From: JALHFZ01 sp964483085
GTDB taxonomy: Bacteria > Synergistota > Synergistia > Synergistales > Aminobacteriaceae
NCBI GenBank assembly: GCA_964483085.1
Contig: CAYZZX010000002.1
Coordinates: 13,373 to 77,372 of the forward strand
DNA length: 64,000 nucleotides
Direction of reading: 5' to 3'
The translations under genes and the position numbers were made by a program. The notes under the pieces are model-generated. The model did no database searches, was not told the origin of the DNA, and saw nothing but the letters and a program-made list of their open reading frames with translations. The stretch's first letter is position 1. Every line of letters starts with the position of its first letter. Below, piece by piece: positions 60,751 to 64,000 of this stretch.

Positions 60751-61069
60751 GATGGCGAAAAACGCTATCATAACCGGAGTTGACTGTTCGAAGGATCTTG
60801 CCCAGGCAAAGGTCTATTTTACAACCATCGACCCCTCCATTCGTGAGGATGTCCAAAAAGCACTGCTCTCAGCGAAGGGTCTTCTCAGAAGCTCCCTGGG
60901 CAAACAGATGCCCCTCCGCAAGACCCCTGCCCTCTCGTTTTACATGGACAAGAGCGAGGAGTACGGCCGTTCCATAGACGTTCTCCTCGACTCGCTGAAA
61001 GATGAAAAATCCTCATCCGGCGAAGAGACGGGAGAGCAGGACTCCGAAGAAAATGAGTACGAAGAATAA
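60668..61069 (+). CDS. rbfA: Ribosome-binding factor A
   Basis: 133 residues. RINKQIQREISLLLELRVKNEMAKNAIITGVDCSKDLAQAKVYFTT is the KH-like RbfA core; acidic C-terminal tail (SSSGEETGEQDSEENEYEE). Matures the 16S rRNA 5' end. ATG 60668 overlaps ylxP; ATG 60683 (MLRINKQ) would reduce that overlap and is a fair alternative. Confidence 0.92.
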   Translation: MTTLRMLRINKQIQREISLLLELRVKNEMAKNAIITGVDCSKDLAQAKVYFTTIDPSIREDVQKALLSAKGLLRSSLGKQMPLRKTPALSFYMDKSEEYGRSIDVLLDSLKDEKSSSGEETGEQDSEENEYEE

Positions 61070-62075
61070 AAAGGAGAGCTCCTTCGAAGAGATTCAATCG
61101 GCTATTATTGATATTCTCGAAGGAGCTCCTGCTTGGATTATACTGACCCACGTCAAGCCCGACGGGGACACCCTTGGATCGGGGAGCGCTCTTTACTCGC
61201 TGGGAGCTTCTCTCGGCAAGAAAGTCTTTTGGGGAGGGGCGGACCCCCTTCCGAAGGGATACACCTTTCTGCCGGAGGCAGCCAGCTACATCCATGAAAT
61301 CGACCCCGGCGAACTGCTCCACCTGTGGGGCGGTGCCGCTGTCGTCCTTGACACCTCAACGGAAGAGCGCTCCGTACCTGGTGTACGGACACTTTCAGAA
61401 AAATTCCCCGTCATCAACATCGACCATCACGGCGACAATGAGCTCTTCGGCTCCCTCAACTGGATCGACCCCTCCGCTTCGTCGGTGGGGGAGATGGTGT
61501 GGAGCCTGCTGTCCACTTGGAAGAAGGACTATTCACTGAAGACGGCCGAGGGGCTGTACACTGCCATAGTCACGGACAGCGGCGATTTCACCTTTTCATC
61601 CACAGGAGAAAAAACCCACAGAGCGGCGGCCGACCTCCTCTCCCGGGGTGTATCTCCTGAAAAAATACAGGATCTTCTCCGCAGCAACCGTTCACTCTCC
61701 TCCATGCACCTCAAGGGGCGCGCCCTTGAAAGAGTTGAGATCTCTTCCTCCTTCGCGGCGATAACGTGGATATCCCGAAAAGATTTCGACGAAACCGGAA
61801 GTGTACCGTCAGAGACGGAGTTTCTCGTCAACGAACTGCTCACGCTGAAGGGAGTCGTCTTCGCAGCGTTCCTCGTCGAAGAAGAGGATGTTGTTCGCGC
61901 CAGCCTGCGCTCAAGGGGAGATATTTCAGCTGTCGAGATAGCCAGAACCTTCGGCGGCGGCGGGCATCTGAAGGCGGCAGGCTGCAAGCTTCCTCTTCCG
62001 CTGGAGACCGCAAGGGACACCCTGGTTGAACTTCTGGAGAGAAAAAATGCCCTGCGGGCTGCTGCTTCTCGATAA
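61053..62075 (+). CDS. nrnA: DHH-family oligoribonuclease / pAp phosphatase NrnA
   Basis: 340 residues from ATG 61053 inside the rbfA tail. DHH domain: THVKPDGDTLGSGSAL (about 30-45), VVLDTS, NIDHHGDNELFG (about 120-131) and TAIVTDSGDFTFSST; DHHA1 domain ends with ARTFGGGGHLKAAGC (about 294-308). Degrades nano-RNA and dephosphorylates pAp. Stands between rbfA and truB as in many genomes. Confidence 0.92.
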   Translation: MSTKNKKESSFEEIQSAIIDILEGAPAWIILTHVKPDGDTLGSGSALYSLGASLGKKVFWGGADPLPKGYTFLPEAASYIHEIDPGELLHLWGGAAVVLDTSTEERSVPGVRTLSEKFPVINIDHHGDNELFGSLNWIDPSASSVGEMVWSLLSTWKKDYSLKTAEGLYTAIVTDSGDFTFSSTGEKTHRAAADLLSRGVSPEKIQDLLRSNRSLSSMHLKGRALERVEISSSFAAITWISRKDFDETGSVPSETEFLVNELLTLKGVVFAAFLVEEEDVVRASLRSRGDISAVEIARTFGGGGHLKAAGCKLPLPLETARDTLVELLERKNALRAAASR

Positions 62076-62970
62076 ACCCCGGGGCATACGCAGTTCAGTC
62101 TGCGTTGCAATCCTTCGCCGCCGTCTCGGCAAAACCGTCAAGGTGGGGCACGGCGGCACCCTCGACTCCACCGCTCAGGGGCTGCTCGTCCTCCTATCAG
62201 GCGGGGCAACCCGGGCCAGCGCCCTTGTCATGGATCTACCGAAGACGTACGACGTGATGTTTCGTCTCGGCGAAGAACGATCGACGGGGGATTCCACGGG
62301 CGAAGTTGTCTTCTCCGGGCCCGTTCCCGACAGTCCGATAGACCTAATAGTAAAATATCTACCCTCCTTTTACGGAACGAGGCTCCAGACACCGCCCTCC
62401 ATATCCGCAATTCGTGTCGGAGGACAGCGCTCGCACCATATCGCCAGAAGGGGTGGAGAAGTTTCTCTTTCCCCCCGACCCATTCACATTACATCCATCA
62501 GCCTTCTTCCTCCTCCTTCCGGAGGAGACCTCATCGGCCTCAGAATTCGCTGCGGCAAGGGAACCTACGTACGAAGTATAGTAATGGACCTCGGCCGACT
62601 CCTCGGATGCGGCGCCCATGTGATTTCCCTCATCCGTCAGTCCTCGGGAAATCTGAATCTCAACGATGCCGTCCCCTTTTCCCAGCTCGAGGACGACTCT
62701 CTTCCTCTGGAGGACAAAATACTCCCCCTCTCCCGCCTTGCGAAAAACTTTTATACATACGCAGCCGATCAAGAGATCAGCACAGATATCAAAAACGGCA
62801 AAGAAATCCCTCTTTCAAAATTGACATTTCACTCCGAAGGGATTATTTCCCCCGACAAGGGAGTCGTTGTTCTCGGAGACGATCTCTTCTCCTGTGGAGC
62901 CATCCTTCCCGAAGGGTTCTACAGGGGGAAGAGCAATATTTTCCCTCTCTCGAGCGGGGTTTCTCCATGA
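62047..62970 (+). CDS. truB: tRNA pseudouridine-55 synthase
   Basis: 307 residues from ATG 62047 with GGAGAG upstream; 29-base overlap with nrnA. LLLDKPRGIRSS (about 6-17), KVGHGGTLDSTAQGLLVLLSGGATR (about 31-55) with the catalytic Asp in GTLDSTA, FRLGEERSTGDSTGEV, and RIRCGKGTYVRSIVMDLGRLLGC. C-terminal PUA-like region. Confidence 0.95.
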   Translation: MPCGLLLLDKPRGIRSSVCVAILRRRLGKTVKVGHGGTLDSTAQGLLVLLSGGATRASALVMDLPKTYDVMFRLGEERSTGDSTGEVVFSGPVPDSPIDLIVKYLPSFYGTRLQTPPSISAIRVGGQRSHHIARRGGEVSLSPRPIHITSISLLPPPSGGDLIGLRIRCGKGTYVRSIVMDLGRLLGCGAHVISLIRQSSGNLNLNDAVPFSQLEDDSLPLEDKILPLSRLAKNFYTYAADQEISTDIKNGKEIPLSKLTFHSEGIISPDKGVVVLGDDLFSCGAILPEGFYRGKSNIFPLSSGVSP

Positions 62971-63911
62971 TCATCATTCTCGGCGCCTTCGACGGCTTCC
63001 ATCGTGGACACCGCCTTCTTCTCGAAAAGGGACGGGAGCTTGCCGAACAGGGAGGAGACGGGCAGAACTGGTGCGTCATCACCTTCTCACCCCATCCGGC
63101 GAACATCCTTCATGGAACGGAGATTCCCGTCCTCTTCACCGAGGACGAACGGGACCTCCTCGCCCTCTCCATGAAAATTCCCCGCACCATAAAAATACCC
63201 TTTACCCGGTCCCTCGCCGAATATTCTCCTGAACAATTTCTAGACTTTCTGCAGGGGCTTCTTCCCGTCAGCGGAATCGTTGTGGGAGGGGACTTTCGTT
63301 TCGGCCACGGCCGAAGGGGGGACACTTCATTTTTGCGAAAATACTCAGCAGAAAAAGAGTGGGCTTTTGCCGAGGTTGAACCCTTCACCATCGACGGGGT
63401 CAAGGTCGGAAGCAGGAACATCCGCAATGCCGTAGCCCACGGAGACACGGAAACCGCCCGGAACCTTCTCGGCTACCCCTTCTTCTTTTCCGGAGAGGTC
63501 ATCGTCGGGGACAGAAGGGGGCAAAAGCTCGGCTTCCCCACGGCGAATGTCCTCTACCCGGCGGGCAAGGTCATACCCCGAAGGGGAGTCTACGCCGCTT
63601 CGGTCTTTGCCGAAGAGCAATGGTACGCCGGAGCTCTCAACATAGGGTACAATCCCACATTTCTGAAGGACACCCCCCTCCGGACGGAGACCTATATTCT
63701 GGATTTTCATGGTGACCTCTACGGAAAATGGATCGTCGTCTTTCTTGAGGAATATCTCAGGGAAGAAAAAAAATTCCCCTCGGCAGCAGAGCTCATCGAA
63801 ACCATGAACGACGATATCAAACGGACGAGGGGAATTGTCGCTGAAAGAGCATTGGACCCCTCCGGGTTGTACGATGATCTGAAAAAAGCACTGCTCTCCA
63901 AAAGGATATAA
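62967..63911 (+). CDS. ribF: Bifunctional riboflavin kinase / FMN adenylyltransferase
   Basis: 314 residues from ATG 62967, ATGA overlap with truB. Adenylyltransferase domain: GAFDGFHRGHRLLLEKG (about 6-22, HxGH nucleotide motif) and GGDFRFGHGRRGDTSFL (about 109-125). Kinase domain from about 175: GQKLGFPTANVLYPAGKVIPRRGVYAASV and NIGYNPTF. Converts riboflavin made by the 35-38 kb cluster into FMN and FAD. Confidence 0.95.
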   Translation: MIIILGAFDGFHRGHRLLLEKGRELAEQGGDGQNWCVITFSPHPANILHGTEIPVLFTEDERDLLALSMKIPRTIKIPFTRSLAEYSPEQFLDFLQGLLPVSGIVVGGDFRFGHGRRGDTSFLRKYSAEKEWAFAEVEPFTIDGVKVGSRNIRNAVAHGDTETARNLLGYPFFFSGEVIVGDRRGQKLGFPTANVLYPAGKVIPRRGVYAASVFAEEQWYAGALNIGYNPTFLKDTPLRTETYILDFHGDLYGKWIVVFLEEYLREEKKFPSAAELIETMNDDIKRTRGIVAERALDPSGLYDDLKKALLSKRI

Positions 63912-63917
63912 TAAACC

Positions 63918-64000
63918 GTGCCGGTTTATACATTATTTAATATACCTCAACTTTCGCAGGACCTTGACAGCCGAAAAACCGTTGCAATGACTGGACAAAA
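63918..64000 (+). CDS. Possible start of a further gene (cut by window end)
   Basis: From GTG 63918 an open frame of 27 codons runs to the edge, beginning MPVYTLFNIPQLSQDLD and ending KTVAMTGQ, which has ordinary protein composition. An AAGGA is 11 bases before the GTG. However, the GTG lies in an 8-pair hairpin (ATAAACCG / CGGTTTAT, 63911-63929) directly after the ribF stop, which could instead be a weak terminator. Product not recognised. Confidence 0.35.
   Translation, partial: MPVYTLFNIPQLSQDLDSRKTVAMTGQ

Noticed and set aside
1..64000. CRISPR arrays, insertion sequences, prophage genes
   Set aside because: No repeat-spacer pattern, transposase or phage structural gene was seen; the only recombinase is a housekeeping Xer protein.

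Overview
The window is about 64 kb of GC-rich, gene-dense bacterial chromosome made almost wholly of long collinear operons. No insertion sequences, prophage genes, CRISPR arrays or rRNA genes were seen. Gene content suggests an anaerobic, amino-acid-fermenting, probably diderm bacterium of the Synergistota type. The pointers are a complete V-type ATP synthase operon instead of an F-type one, a ferredoxin-linked 2-oxoacid oxidoreductase cluster, a selenocysteine tRNA, a fused IspDF enzyme and many exported proteins. The phylum is an inference; there is no rRNA here to settle it.

Layout. (1) 1-8157, minus strand: a five-gene unit of exported or membrane proteins. They are an Asp-box beta-propeller, a polytopic membrane protein with a PH-like tail, a small secreted protein, a zinc phospholipase C/nuclease-like protein with a PKD domain, and an NHL-type propeller cut by the window edge. 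This is the least ordinary multi-gene block. (2) 8258-16734, plus: alaS, ruvX, mutS, mutL, miaA. (3) 16724-19324: ispH and a five-S1-domain protein, closed by a terminator. (4) 19358-24894: def, fmt, a P-loop ATPase, a four-subunit 2-oxoacid:ferredoxin oxidoreductase and a Nudix hydrolase. (5) 24914-30087: a Xer recombinase, two nucleoside phosphorylases, an M23 peptidase, a Nudix protein and an exported LmeA-like protein. (6) 30119-30360: selC with its own promoter and a two-way terminator shared with a convergent small exported protein. (7) 30888-33462: pcm and a QueT-like transporter, facing cysS. (8) 33547-39887: uvrC (unusually short), ribD-ribE-ribBA-ribH, serS. (9) 39913-53010: a membrane glycosyltransferase fusion, a CBS protein, the V-ATPase operon, rlmH, ybaB, recR and a PIN-TRAM protein. 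(10) 53010-55997: ispDF, guaB and a small protein. (11) 56037 to the end: the rimP-nusA-ylxR-ylxQ-infB-ylxP-rbfA-nrnA-truB-ribF translation operon, preceded by a promoter and an apparent attenuator.

Within operons most genes overlap by 1-50 bases (ATGA or GTGA junctions), which implies translational coupling. GTG and TTG starts are common. Several starts were moved inside the longest open frame because a good Shine-Dalgarno, a signal peptide or family alignment favours an internal codon; the reason is given each time.

Most notable observations: a WecA/MraY-family membrane domain that has lost its catalytic motifs and is fused to a GT26 glycosyltransferase (39913-41649); the five-gene exported operon, including a phospholipase C-like protein whose predicted mature N-terminus is Trp; a UvrC lacking the usual central segment; a terminator hairpin between the rimP-nusA-infB promoter and its first gene; a V-ATPase c-subunit with Na+-type ligand residues; and an uncharacterised P-loop ATPase attached to the 2-oxoacid oxidoreductase genes.
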